Shown: positions 33,898 through 44,905 of the stretch, piece after piece
Position numbering within the stretch: position 1 is the first letter of the stretch
How the letters are laid out: each line of letters starts with the position of its first letter
Source: Sophora flavescens
Lineage: Eukaryota; Streptophyta; Magnoliopsida; Fabales; Fabaceae
Reading direction: 5' to 3'
DNA length: 64,000 nucleotides
Assembly: GCA_030762895.1 (NCBI GenBank)
Contig: JAUPTC010000143.1
Location: 1 to 64,000 of the forward strand
Notes under the pieces: generated by a model
What the model was told of the DNA's origin: nothing
Databases searched by the model: none
The model's input: only the letters and a program-made list of their open reading frames with translations
Program-made: the position numbers and the translations under genes

Positions 33898-34701
33898 CCG
33901 AAATATGTCCCTCCACCACCGTACCAACCCCCGATACCTTTCCCACAAAGGTTGGTTAGGAAAAAGCAAGTGGATGTAGAGACTAAAATGCCTACTAAAC
34001 TGAAAGACCCAGGTAGTTTCTCCATCGCTTGCTCGATTGAACAAGTGCAAATTGACCAAGCCTTATGTGACCTAGGGGCTAGTGCTAGCTTGATGTCCCT
34101 CACTATCATGGAAAGGTTGGGAAGCAAAGAGTTGAGACCATTCAAATTCCCCTTACAAATTGCGGATGGCTCAACTAGGACTCCTCTAGGCATACTAGAG
34201 AATGTTCCTGTAAAGGTAGGGAAAATTCTCATCCCTACCGACTTCCTGGTATTGGACATGCAAGGGAATTCTAAATTCCCCATCATTTTAGGAAGGCCAT
34301 TCTTGGCAACCGCTGGAGCAGTAATAGACGTAAGGAATGGTAAACTCTCTCTAAATGTAGAGGAATGTAGGGTAAATTTTCAGTTGACTAACTCTTGTAA
34401 AAACCCTCCTTTTGAGAGCCATGTGTGCAGAATTGATGTAAAGACTCCAGCGGTAGAGAAAGAACTTAGCATGGAAGCAACCCCAAAGATACGCATGGTT
34501 GAAGATGCACCCAGTGGTGAAGTCGGGATTGCTGTCCATGCAGAAACAAAACTTCCGCCGGGAGGAAGGAAGGCTAGGAAGCTCCGAAAGAAAAGAGCAA
34601 AGCGGAAGCGTTACTGGCCGTATGAGCAGAAACGGCTATTTGAAGGAGTTCCTTGGAAGAGAAGTGTTCCGGCACTTCTACGCCCAGCCGACCCCGGTTG
34701 A
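33898..34701 (+). CDS. Athila-like aspartic protease, in frame after one stop
   Basis: Open from the gag stop to TGA 34699-34701, with the first Met at 33952. Pro-rich start (YVPPPPYQPPIPFPQR), then FSIACSIEQVQIDQALCDLGASASLM. The DLGA at 34069-34080 is the Athila form of the retropepsin active site. Next come PLGILENVPVKVGKILIPTDF, FPIILGRPFLATAGAVIDV (the hydrophobic-G-R flap of the fold) and a basic tail KARKLRKKRAKRKR. It would cut Gag into mature parts. It is separated from Gag only by one TAA with no frame change, so it may be made by readthrough, or the stop may be a mutation. Reverse transcriptase should follow but is absent. Confidence 0.8.
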   Translation, partial: PKYVPPPPYQPPIPFPQRLVRKKQVDVETKMPTKLKDPGSFSIACSIEQVQIDQALCDLGASASLMSLTIMERLGSKELRPFKFPLQIADGSTRTPLGILENVPVKVGKILIPTDFLVLDMQGNSKFPIILGRPFLATAGAVIDVRNGKLSLNVEECRVNFQLTNSCKNPPFESHVCRIDVKTPAVEKELSMEATPKIRMVEDAPSGEVGIAVHAETKLPPGGRKARKLRKKRAKRKRYWPYEQKRLFEGVPWKRSVPALLRPADPG

Positions 34702-36532
34702 TTGAAGGAAGTATGGTCAAGCTTAAGACCATAAATAAGCGCTTCTTGGGAGGCAACCCAAGTTTTCTTTCCCTTTTTCCTTTTGTTTTTTTGATTTAAC
34801 CTCTTGAATAATTTGAGAAGATCAAGAGGCAAAAATATCATTAATAGGTTTGTCTAGTGTTTTCAGGTTGAGAAGGGAAGAAGAGCAGAGAAAGATAAAG
34901 TCAGAGGCCATCACGCCCTGGCCGTGACTGTCACGGCCTTGATAAACTAAACAAGAGCACAGAAATGATCACGGCCTAGCCGTGACAACCATCACGGGCG
35001 TGATGAGTAGGATGCCAAGGCCAGAGAGCATCACGGCCTAGCCATGATGTAGATCACGGCCGTGACAGGGCAACTCCTGAGGACCAGAAACGATCACGGC
35101 CTGCCCGTGATGAGCCTCACGGCCGTGATAAAATTTCTACCCAAGTTTTGACTGGAATGTGAAGCCAACACCCGCTACCGACTCGGTAAGTTGTTCCATT
35201 TTTCTCCTCTCTCCGACTTGATTATTTACATTGGAGACAATGTAAGTAATCAAGCTTGGGGTAGGGGTATTTATTTTTGCATTTGTATTGTTGCATTCAT
35301 ATTGCATTCTCATAGGCATAGATTGGTATGATCACATTCTCTAGATTGCCTCTCACTTAGAACATGCATCCAATTGTGAGAACTTGGAGCCAAATGAATT
35401 GAGATAGTGAATTTTGAACCCAATTTTTCATTATTCTTGTGATATGGCTAAAAATAAAAATTCTTGAGATAGTCATTTGATAGTTGATAATTAGCATGTG
35501 GTTCCTTAGATTTGTGTACCTCACTGATTTTTGAACTACTAAATGTAAGATTTTGAGCCAAAAGGGGTATTCACTAAATCTACCCCATTTCTTGTGCTAG
35601 AGTGTTGTAATTCCTCATGGACTGTATTTTCTAGAACTTGACTTGAAACCATTTCAAAACTTAAAAATTTCTGAAAACATTTTTGGAAATGATTGAGGCA
35701 CTAGGTATTTTTCCCCTGCCGAGCTTTGAATGATAAATGCTACCCCTTAGTTGCCCAATTTTGAGCCTAAAGAAAAAATACTTTTCTTGGTACCTTGAAT
35801 TAATTTGATAAATAATGCTTGGTATGGCACCTTTTAAAGTATTACAAAAAGGGCAAAATGGTAGTTGGAAAAAGTATGGGATGAAAAAGCTAGAAAGTAA
35901 TTTCTCTTGAGCTATAAATCTCCCCTTCTCCAAACAAATAAAAATGAAATAAACAAAGGAAAAAAATGGAGAAGGGGATGACAAAGAAAGTGAGAAATGA
36001 AAAGAAAAAGAAAAAAAAATTAAATGAAGGAAGAAAGGTGGAAAAGTAAACCAAAGCCCAAAAAGGGGTATTTTAGAAGGTGTCATGCTTTGTAATGTTT
36101 GATAATCTGTCTAAGCCTTCTTGAAATTCCCTTTCTTTGATTTTCCCACCTTACAATAAATCCCATGGCCACATTACAACCAAAGGAAAAGACCTCTTGA
36201 TTCTTAAGTGTTTTCATTAATAAAGTGGAGGTTTGGTTAATAGTCAAGCCTATGGTAAAATACTTTCCTTGAGGAAATGGAGTGAATTGTCAATAAACCC
36301 TAAAACACTTGAGTGAGGTGAGATGAGTGCCCAAATCAGTGAGGACATGAACTTGAAGAACCTAAGCTTCTAATTGGACTTGAACTTGATTATCTCTTGA
36401 GTGCTTATTAAAAATGCCTATTACTTGGATTAGCTTCTAGGGTTCTTGGTTCACTATCCATGCTTTAATTGATTTATCTTATGGCCTGAGTAATTGCTTG
36501 AGGACAAGCAAAGTTTTAAGCTTGGGGTGATT
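34702..36532 (+). other. Non-coding 3' region of Athila-like element with palindromes
   Basis: It begins with the post-pol block GCGCTTCTTGGGAGGCAACC. At 34905-35130 lies a second cluster of TCACGGCC..GGCCGTGA palindromes like those in the LTRs. ATCAAGCTTGGGGTAGGGG occurs at about 35250 and resembles the terminal purine tract. The rest is AT-rich. The minus-strand frame 35661-36086 is low-complexity and not a gene. The region ends TTTTAAGCTTGGGGTGATT, the polypurine tract before the 3' LTR. Confidence 0.75.
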
Positions 36533-38132
36533 TGATGAGTGTGATTCCACCTCATCTTTGTCCATCATTTTGCATGCATTTTCATGTAGTTTAGGCATAT
36601 TTTTATTAGATTTTAGGTTAATTTTCCTTTGGAACGGGTAAGGCGGTTTTCGTGTGTTGTTTTGCAGATATCAAGGGTAAATTGCTCAAGATCAACCATG
36701 ATGAAGTTTGGATGAAGATGGAGCTTTAAAACTGAAGAAAATGAGCCAAACAGAGCCCATCACGGCCTAGCCGTGATGCCCATCACGGCCATGATCGAGC
36801 AAAAACTGAAAAAGAAGAAAGGTCAAGTCGTAGTCTGTCACGGCCTGGCCGTGATAGCCATCACGGCCGTGACCCAAAACCACCACAAGTCAGAGCACAT
36901 CACGGCCCAGCCGTGAAATTCATCACGGGCCATGAAGCTGAGGGCTCGCGTCGCGAGACATATCTCGCGTCGCGAGAAATTGAATTTTGCACAACTTCCA
37001 GAAGCAGAGACCGTCACGGCCAGGCCGTGATGGCCATCACGGCCGTGACGCGCTTTACTTGGATCTGAAGAAACCGAAATAGATCAGATTTTGAGTTGGT
37101 TTGGGACTCTAACTTCCCCATTTCTATAAATATGGACCAAGGCATCAGAAACAGGGGAGGATCCATAACACATTAGGGGCTACTACTCTAGGCTTAGATC
37201 TCTCTTCCCCTCTTCTCTTCTCTTCTCTGATTTTTGTATTTTCATGCTATTTGTAATCATGCTTGTCATCTCCATGGCAAGACGTGAGTAGTAGCATAGT
37301 TTCTAGGGATTAGGGCTCTGCCCAAGTTTGTTTATGATGTAAATTTGATGTAAACTCTTTGTTAATTACGATTTGCTTTAGATCTGATTTCTAGTGTGTA
37401 AATTACTCATAAATTTCGAAACCGTTATTTGCGTGACATAGACGTTCTAAGGAGGAACCTAGCGGTGAACTTAGGATTTCTAGGGTGTTTCACTCGTAAA
37501 GCCCGGCAGCCACTGGTTTGTGAGATGTGGATGATCTAAGGAGGAACCTAGCGGTGAACTTAGGTTATTTGCATGACTTAGACATTATAAGGAGGAACCT
37601 AGCGATGAACTTAGGTGTCGGACCTATAGAAGTCAGACTTGGGACTGAAATCATGAGAGTTAGAAGCCGTCCCTCGAGGAGCAACGAGTTGCCACGAAAC
37701 GCAAAGGGTCCAATCTGGGATCGACTACCACGAGAGTAGGGGTCGGGTCAATTGGGCACGGCTTTTGTAACCCGAGAGGGAGCTTAAGCTATCAGAGGAT
37801 AAACTCGCCTTCAAGGCAATTTCGGTAATTAACAAGGGTAATCAACTTCATAACGTAAACGATCTTGTGGTAACCTAAATCCCTAGGAACCCATTTAGAT
37901 CTGAAAAATCAAAAAGATTTGTTTTCTGTTTTGTTTGATTCTGTTTTATCTCTTAAATTCAAATTCAAAAACCATTTCAAAAATATAAAAATCTTTTTAA
38001 ACAGTCCAGATCTAATCGATTTGATAATTAGTTGCGATTCGAGAACACAGTCTCTGTGGGATCGATATCTTTTATTACTTGGCGACGATCCGGTACACTT
38101 GCCGGAATCGCACGTACATTCGCACGCTACCA
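36533..38132 (+). mobile_element. 3' LTR of Athila-like element
   Basis: 1600 bp, nearly identical to 30619-32217, with the same palindrome cluster, TATA box (37125-37132) and repeated AAGGAGGAACC blocks. Differences include small indels near 36800 and 37318 and a few substitutions such as GTGCATT to GTACATT close to the end. It is followed directly by the GAATC target duplication. Confidence 0.92.
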
Positions 38133-38640
38133 GAATCCCATCTTAAAGCTGTTAAACGAATATTTAGATATTTAATTTGCTTGGGACTACTAATCTTGGT
38201 TTGCTATATCTGAGAACTAAAGAATACAGATTAGTGGGATTTTGTGATACTGACTTTGCTGGAGACATAATAGAAAGGAAAAGCACCAGTGGAGGATGTC
38301 TCTTCATTGGAGCCAGCTTAGTCTCCTGGTCCAGTAAAAGGCAGACAAATATTGCCCTGTCTACTGCTGAAGCATAATACATCTCAGCTGCTAGTTGTTG
38401 CTCTCAACTATTATAGTTAAAACATCAACTTGAGGATTACTCTATTTATGAGCATAATATATCTGTGTGGTGTGATAATTCAAGTGCCATATGCTTAACT
38501 AAAAATCCAATTCAGCATTCTAAGACTAAGCATATTGAAATCAAACATAACTTTACAAGGGATTATGTTCATAAAGGTATCTTTGATATCAAGTTTGTTA
38601 AAACTGAAAATCAATGTTTATGTGGGCGTTGTAGTCCCCC
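38133..38640 (+). pseudogene. copia RNase H, downstream half after the insertion
   Basis: Resumes copia pol: HLKAVKRIFRYL, a frame slip, TTNLGLLYLRTKEYRLVGFCDTDFAGD (catalytic Asp region), RKSTSGGCLFIGASLVSWSS and RQTNIALSTAEA. A TAA then stands at 38377 in place of the codon after A. It continues with ISAASCCSQLL, VWCDNSSAICLTKNPIQHSKTKHIEIK and HNFTRDYV. The aligned residues are typical of copia RNase H. Stops make it inactive. Confidence 0.85.
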
Positions 38641-38824
38641 ACATAACTCGTGCCTTTTTAAATTAAAAATGTTTTCTTTCTCTCTGATGCCTTGATGACT
38701 ATAATAGACAAAGGGTCAGAAAGGCTGCACCTTTACGCTTTCAAAACTCTTGAATCTCTTCGTCTTCGTCTCTCTCTGTCAAACCCTTCTAAATCTCTCA
38801 AAACCGTAGAACTCTCTTCTCTCT
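38641..38824 (+). other. Leader between copia pol and envelope-position gene
   Basis: CT-rich, UTR-like sequence (CTTCGTCTTCGTCTCTCTC) without ORFs, directly before the ATG of the next gene. It may contain a splice acceptor for a subgenomic message. Confidence 0.4.
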
Positions 38825-39068
38825 ATGATGGCACCCAAGAAACTTCTCACCTCTGAAGAAATTGCTGCTAAATACAACATGAAAATTTCTGATACTGAGA
38901 AGATACTGGCTAGGAAAGTGGTAGATCTTAAGCAAAGGAAGAAATTGGGTATGAATGTCACAGAGGAGTTGGAATACTCCAAGTGGACCTCCTTCTTAGA
39001 TATTAAGGAGTTGGTTCATCCAAAGATGGTCAGAGACTTCTTAACGAGTGTTGTTATTCTTACAAATC
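38825..39068 (+). pseudogene. Copia envelope-position ORF, 5' part
   Basis: It opens MMAPKKLLTSEEIAAKYNMK and runs to about VVILTNPEQ, where the LTR of the second Tekay-like element begins; the open frame ends in the LTR at 39100. The position after RNase H and the continuation at 53447 identify it as the extra 3' gene of a Sirevirus-like element. These genes are called envelope-like, but a membrane role is unproven and this fragment shows no signal peptide or transmembrane segment. Confidence 0.6.
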
Positions 39069-40019
39069 CAGAACAGCCTGATTTTCATTATACTGTTTAA
39101 TCAATTAAAATATAAGTAATTATATTTTAACATGAAAGTAGAAAATATTTTGTTTTAATAAAATAAAATCATATTCCTAATCCACCTTAACATATGAAGT
39201 CACGGTAAAATTTTTGATTGAAAATTTAGATGAACGTCGGTCTGCGTTTTCATTACCAGTATAAGTTTACTGAGCAGAAAACCTAATTTTGACCCGTGAA
39301 CGAGACGGTTAGTGTTTTTATCATGTTTCCTTCAACTTTGGTTATTTTGAAAATTTTCGTTCAAAAATAAAATAAAATAAAATATTTTATTCGGGTGAAC
39401 ACCTCGGGAATATTCGATCGGAACTGTAACCGGGTACGAAATGGAGCAGACAAGGGGACATAAAAGAGATGAGGTGACTTGTTAGGGAAAGGAGGCATGG
39501 TTGTAGAAGCTTTATGTCACATCCATAAAAGTACCATCATTACCTTTTTTCAAAATTTACTATTTTATAATCAATTAAGCCATTCCTTTCAACTTTTGCC
39601 AACCAAACATGACATAACTCAAAACTTGGCCTCCAAGCACTCATTTCTCTCCCTCAAAACCATGGCCCTCTCTCTCTCCCTATATATCACACTTTCATTT
39701 TCTTCAACTCACTTTTTCTTCTCCAAAAACAATATTTCTTCATCTTCTTCCTTTCTCTTCAAACTTCCATACTCATAAAGCTTACATTTTTATTCATCTT
39801 TTCAACTGAAGTTCTTCACAAAAGTTGATCCTTGTATCAAGGGTAATACTCTTATGTCAATCTTTTTGCAAGTTTCTTCTTTTAACTTATAGTTTACTCT
39901 ACTTTTTCTTTAAGTGTTTTAATGGGTTTTCAACTTCTAAAATCTCTAGAAAATTGTAGAAAAATCCTTTTGAGTTGAAACCACTTTATATAGTATTGTA
40001 TTAACTTATATTTTCACAT

Positions 40020-40800
40020 ACTAAGATTTTGTATAAAACAAAAATTTCTACCTCTTATTTCCAAGGATGGCCGAAACCTATACATGGTGGCCTAGGAAGT
40101 TTTGTTTCAACTTTTTGAAAGATGATCATGTATTTGAGCTTCTAGATCCCTCTTGATCTTAAATATAAAGTCTTGAAAGGTTTGAAAATCTCTAGCTTAT
40201 TTATCCAAGGATGGCCAAACCTATATGGTTTTGGACCTAGGATGCTTGAGTTCAACTTTCTAACTATGATCATGGATTTAGACCTCTTAATACTTTGTGA
40301 TGCCAAACCGAAGAGTTTTCATCAAACAAAATGCTTTTCCTCATTCTCCCAGGCTAGGCCAAAACTCAATGTTTTGGAGCTAGGATGTTTGAGTTTTCAT
40401 TTTCCAAAATGATCATGCACCTGAAGATCCTTAAGACATTAGGATGCTAAGTCTAAAAGATTGGAAAGTTTAGAGATTTCTAACATTGTTATCTTATTAT
40501 GGCCGAACCTATGAGGTTTATGGACCTAGGATGTTTGTTTTTTCTTTTCCAAAATGATTATAGATTAAAGCTCCTTAATGTTAAAGGATGCTATGTCTAT
40601 AAGATTGGATAATTTAAAGATTTCTAGCCTAGAAATCCTATGATGACCGAACCTAAGTTTTATGGACCTAGGATGTTTTGTTTTCTTTTATTTTCAATAT
40701 GATCATGTATTTGAGCTCCATAATACATTGGGATGCAAAATCTAAGAGATTGGAAGATTTATAGTTTTCTAACCTATTTTACTATACAAGGCCGCAACCT
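40020..40800 (+). repeat. Degenerate tandem repeat, about 145-bp unit
   Basis: Landmarks GGACCTAGGATG near 40234, 40522 and 40661, with variants near 40078 and 40373, are each preceded by a GGCCGAACCTA-type phrase and followed by ATGATCATGGA-type phrases. The same array is in the 3' LTR (about 45960-46740), so it predates insertion. Confidence 0.65.
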
Positions 40801-41654
40801 AACCTAAGAGTTTGGATGATTTTATTCAATATTTTCAAGTTATAACAAATTATCTAAGTCACCTAGAAACTAAGAGTTAAGTATCTAAAATCTTATAGTG
40901 TGAAATGAAACCTAAATCTCATTAGAATTAAATGGCCGAACCTACCTAATGAGAACATAGATGAGTTTATTTGATTTAGTTATTTTTATGTTGTTTGGTT
41001 GAAGGTGGCGTTAACACCTCGTGGTCGGATAACGAGGAGCCGGAATTCGAGCTTTCGGTGATAACTCAGGTGGGGGAAAGAATCAACCTATCGTCAGAAT
41101 CGATAAGTAGTAGATTATGTAGTAATTATGTAGGGCGACCTAAACCTTACTAGAAGTCGAATAATCGACAAGACCAGAATCGCTTTAAATTGCTTTTATA
41201 AAACATCCATGGTGATTCTGGGATTGTAGGTTGATCGATATTAGGTTGATGTTTATACTGTTGATGGTTGATTTGAGTTTTATTACCTTTATTGAACTGA
41301 TTTAGTGCTATGTTGATGTTTTGAAATATCTTTGATTGACTTGATGTTATGCATGATCTGTGTGGTATTTAATTTATGCTTAGTGGATTAAGCGAATATA
41401 TATACGTGGTCTAAGAGATGAGTTGTTTTGGGTGTGAGGATCATGATGATTTTTAGAGGTGCCTAACCTACATGAGATATGTTAAAGAGGTGTTGTGACC
41501 TAGAGCATGTGTTGAGGTCTTGATGAGAGGTTAAGGCACTAGGTTATGACCATAGGAGTCTGCGAGGTTCATAAGTTGTGTTGTTTCTTCAATCGTATAT
41601 GGAACACATACAAGACTCGAAGTCCTTGTGGGACCGTCCAAAGGGTAAACTTAA

Positions 41655-41930
41655 CTTGTGCAGCTACGAGTGTCATTGCTTTGCATGAGCACCTCTGGGA
41701 GTGGACGAGGTGTGCACCGGGATCATCGTGCAGCTGTAGTGTCACGCTTTGCGTGAGCATTCTTACCATGGTGAAGGTGTGCACCGGGATAATTGTGCAG
41801 CTATAGTGTCATTGATTTGCATGAGCACCCACGGTCCGGGGTGTGCACCGGGTTTAAAGTGCATCTATTGTGTCATTGCTTTGCATGAGCATTCTCACCA
41901 TGACTAAGGATGTGCACCAGGAATGGGACG
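41655..41930 (+). repeat. Four tandem units of about 70 bp
   Basis: Units start at about 41657, 41730, 41796 and 41862, each with GCAGCTATAGTGTCATTGC, TTTGCATGAGCA and a GTGTGCACCGGG end. Two related units occur in Tekay-like LTR no. 1 (about 17437-17560), so the repeat is ancestral in the group and varies in copy number. Confidence 0.75.
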
Positions 41931-42589
41931 TGTCGCTTGGACGACTAACCAATAACTATAACTATGATAGGGAAACCATAGCCATTTTCAGTATCAAGTT
42001 TTAGTTGCAGGAGTGAGGGTAGGATGGATATAAGAATTTTATGGAAGATGGATGACTTAGCTGATGTTGTGTCTATGATAATTACTGTATAGTTTACTAT
42101 GACACTTTTCCGCTTTTGATGATAGAACTGTTTCTTATCCCCTGTATATTTCTGTATGTTGTATTTTGTCTCCTTGTGGAACCGTACGAGAAGACCCTGT
42201 GTATGAACGTAACCAGGAGGAGTTGGATGGAACTCCCTACGAACCGGATGCCGGAGGACGAGCTGTGACCCATGGTGATTAGGGTCTAGCTAGTTATGGC
42301 CAGCGCGTCTGTGTCGTGAAGCTTTATCTTTCCGCTTATGTTTTGTATAACTATGCACCAATTCGGGATCCCATTGGTGGGATGCCCTGAAACAATGTTT
42401 TGATAACTCTGATGCTTTAAGTATTTTTAATATATTTATGATTTTCATATTCTATTCTATATGAATCTATTTGCTTAAGAAATTAAGTTTTAATTTTTAC
42501 ATAATTTTCACGTTAAGCGTGCGATTAAGTAATTAAATAATGAGGTTTTAAACTAAATGACACAAAGGGGCACAACGGGGTGTCTCATT

Positions 42590-42601
42590 TGGTATTAGAG
42601 A
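42590..42601 (+). other. Primer binding site, degenerate Met-tRNA
   Basis: TGGTATTAGAGA lies 2 nt after the LTR end. It differs from TGGTATCAGAGC at two positions. Confidence 0.7.
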
Positions 42602-42689
42602 AGTTTGGTTCTAAAACGGACTGTGGGTTATGTCCGATCAGAATCAAGGACTGCGAGGTTTAGGATGTTGTCACTGGCCGTGTCTAGTT

Positions 42690-42960
42690 GAATCCACATC
42701 GGATATTGACTATGCTTAGAAGTTGGGTAGTGAGTCTGAACGCGATAACTAACATTGGTATACAGCAGTCGGTAGCTGATGATAGAGGAGCCAGTGTTCA
42801 GAGAGGAGGAGCTGGAAAAGGAGTTCCAGCAGTAGGACTGCCGATGGCCAGACCTCAGGCCACCGGGAGAGTGTTTACTATGAGGGAAGCTGAATTCTCT
42901 CAATCTGGGGATCTTATACGAGGTATGTATTTGATATCTAGTAGACTTTGTTTGTTTGTC
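42690..42960 (+). pseudogene. Tekay no. 2 gag/protease junction remnant
   Basis: The frame reads QQSVADDRGASVQRGGAGKG, then ATGRVFTMREAEFSQSGDLIRG. This is the linker after the zinc knuckle and the start of the protease in Tekay-like elements (GRVFTM.. motif, also seen at 63.65 kb). Gag core and zinc knuckle are missing upstream. Confidence 0.65.
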
Positions 42961-43329
42961 TAAGTAGCATGATAGACAAGAAAGTGATGAGAATTTTGTT
43001 GAGGTATAGTTGTGACTGGTGATGTCAACCCTTAAGATCAATATCATTGAGTGAGACAATATATTACTATACGTCAAATGTTGATTGAGGCATAATATTA
43101 CTAAGAGAGTCTAAGGTAATGATCAAATACTCGTAGTTAGTATGGATGGTATGAATTTGGAAGATTAAAGGAAAAGTACCTATAGTAGTTTTACCTAAGA
43201 TGAATATGAGCAGGAAAGATAACTTTTTTTAGTTTTAACTGCATTAAGAGGTGCAATAATGTTCTTTTGAGGATTAAGATGTGTGATTTTGATATAATCT
43301 GGAATAGTGGAATACGCTACAAGGATCTA

Positions 43330-43650
43330 AGACTGTGAATGGATACATTAAGTAGGAAGTCCTTGCATGTATCCGCAATGAAGGTTAAGGAGTCAGAATT
43401 GCTTGAACAATTCAGAGATCTGAACTTAGGAATGGAATTACGAAAAGATAAAGTTTTCTTAAGTATGTCACTATTAGTAGTGATTTCTTGAAAGATCTTA
43501 AAGATAAGCAAGTTCAGGATCTATACCTTCGGTAGATTAGTAAGGGGATAGACGGGGGTAAAGTTTCTGAGTTCACTAGGGGCGCAGATGGTGTGTTAAG
43601 GTTTAAGGATAGGATATGCGTGCCAGAGGATGCATAACTTAGGAAGATAT
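43330..43650 (+). pseudogene. Tekay no. 2 RNase H end and linker
   Basis: Contains LSRKSLHVSAMKVKESELLEQFRDLNLGMEL in a broken frame, collinear with 20820-20900 of element no. 1. RT and most of RNase H are absent between 42960 and this point, where only decayed AT-rich sequence lies. Confidence 0.65.
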
Positions 43651-43651
43651 T

Positions 43652-44404
43652 TTGGAAGAAGCACACAAGAGTAAGTTGAGTTTTCATCCTAGATCCACAA
43701 AGATGTATGAAGATTTGAATAAAATGTTTTGGTGGACCAGAATGAAGAAGGAAGTAGTAGAGTATGTTTTATCTTGCTTGGTGTGTCAAAAGGCGAAGAT
43801 TGAACATCATAAACCAGCAGGATTATTACAATCTTTAGATATCCCAGAATGGAAATGGGATAGTATATCTATGGATTTCGTGGCCGGATTACCACGAACT
43901 CCTAAGAAGCATGATGCGATTTGGGTTATCATTGATAGGTTGACGAAGTGTGCTCACTTCTTACCTATTAGAGGAAGTGATAAATTAGAAAAGTTAACCC
44001 AGATTTACATCAGCGAAGTGGTTAGATTGCATGGTGTGCCATCAAGCATTGTCTCAGATCGAGATCCTAGATTTACCTCTCAATTTTGGAAACAATTGCA
44101 ACATGCCTTGGGAACGAAATTGAGAATGAGTTCTGCCTATCATCCCCAAACCGATGGGCAATCAGAGAGGACAATTCAATCATTGGAGGATCTATTGAGA
44201 GCTTGTGTGTTGGAACACACTGGCAGTTGGGATGAGTTCTTGCCGTTGATTGAATTTACTTATAACAACAGCTTCCACAGTAGTATCGGAATGGCACCGT
44301 ATGAGTCTCTTTACAGCAGAAAGAGTAGGACCCCATTATGTTGGTATGAGACTGGTGAGAACTTGGTTTTGGGTCCGGATGTGGTACAACAGACTACAGA
44401 ATAA
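43652..44404 (+). pseudogene. Tekay no. 2 integrase core
   Basis: A 250-residue open frame. The N-terminal zinc domain is visible (HKSKLSFHP, CLVCQKAK). All three catalytic acids are present: Asp in DSISMDFVAGLP, Asp in SSIVSDRDPRFTSQFW and Glu in DGQSERTIQSLEDLL. This is the best-preserved integrase in the window. It stops at TAA after VVQQTTE, followed by VRKIREKMKEAQDR and a second TAA. Without gag and RT it is not part of a working element. Confidence 0.88.
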
Positions 44405-44905
44405 GTCAGGAAGATAAGGGAAAAGATGAAGGAAGCACAGGATAGGTAAAGGAGCTACAGTGACAAGAGGAGGAGACCATTAGAATTCCAGGAAGGTGAT
44501 AACGTATTCTTCAGAGTTACTCGGAAAACTGGAATTGGCAGAGCTATCAAATCTAGAAAACTTACTCCTCGTTTCGTGGGACCTTTTCAGATTCTTCGAT
44601 GAATTGGTCCAGTAGCTTACCATATTGCCTTGCCACCAAATCTTTCCAACATTCATGACGTCTTTCATGTTTCTCAGTTGAGAAAGTACTATCCTAATCT
44701 ATCTCATGTGATTGAGTATGAGTCGATACAACTGCGAGAGAACCTAGAGCATGAGACCTTACCTGTGAGGATCGCAGATAGACGGATTAAGGAGCTTCGT
44801 GGTAGACAGATTCCTTTGGTTAAGGTCATATAGGATGAAACTACTGGAGATGCAACTTGGGAACACGAGACGGATATGCAACAACAATATCCACATCTTT
44901 TCTGA
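44405..44905 (+). pseudogene. Tekay no. 2 integrase C-terminus and chromodomain
   Basis: Continues RRPLEFQEGDNVFFRVTRKT, RKLTPRFVGPFQIL, a TGA, PPNLSNIHDVFHVSQLRKYY, then the chromodomain (LEHETLPVRIADRRIKEL, RQIPLVKVI, TAG in place of Trp, ATWEHETDMQQQYPHLF). Single-base stops at CGA/TGA- and TGG/TAG-type sites suggest C-to-T decay at methylated positions. Confidence 0.82.

Larger units (their letters stand above)
30614..38137 (+). mobile_element. Athila-like gag-protease-only retrotransposon (TR-GAG type)
   Basis: 7514-bp element (30619-38132) flanked by a perfect 5-bp duplication GAATC (30614-30618 and 38133-38137), with TG..CA ends. The LTRs are 1599 and 1600 bp and differ at only about a dozen places by eye, so it is young. 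It has a tRNA-Asp-type PBS, gag and an aspartic protease but no reverse transcriptase, RNase H or integrase. The sequence goes straight from protease to the block AGCGCTTCTTGGGAGGCAAC that follows pol in Athila-type elements. It must have been mobilised by enzymes of a relative. It interrupts the copia gene between RT and RNase H. Confidence 0.92.
39069..42587 (+). mobile_element. 5' LTR of Tekay-like element no. 2
   Basis: About 3.5 kb, ending GGGGTGTCTCA. TATATATC at 39681-39688, after CTCTCTCTCCC and before a CT-rich leader, is a likely core promoter. About 40020-40800 holds some five degenerate units of 140-150 bp marked by GGACCTAGGATG. Four units of 66-73 bp, marked GTGCAGCTATAGTGTCATTG and GTGTGCACCGGG, lie at 41655-41930. 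At 41982-41984 it contains the ATT that, in the 3' LTR, was the CACTA target. Confidence 0.85.

Noticed and set aside
33250..34286. Minus-strand ORFs of 100-196 codons
   Set aside because: Antisense shadows of the Athila-like gag and protease.
35661..36086. 141-codon minus-strand frame in the Athila-like 3' region
   Set aside because: Phe/Ser-rich translation of AT-rich DNA with no family features; the region is non-coding in such elements.
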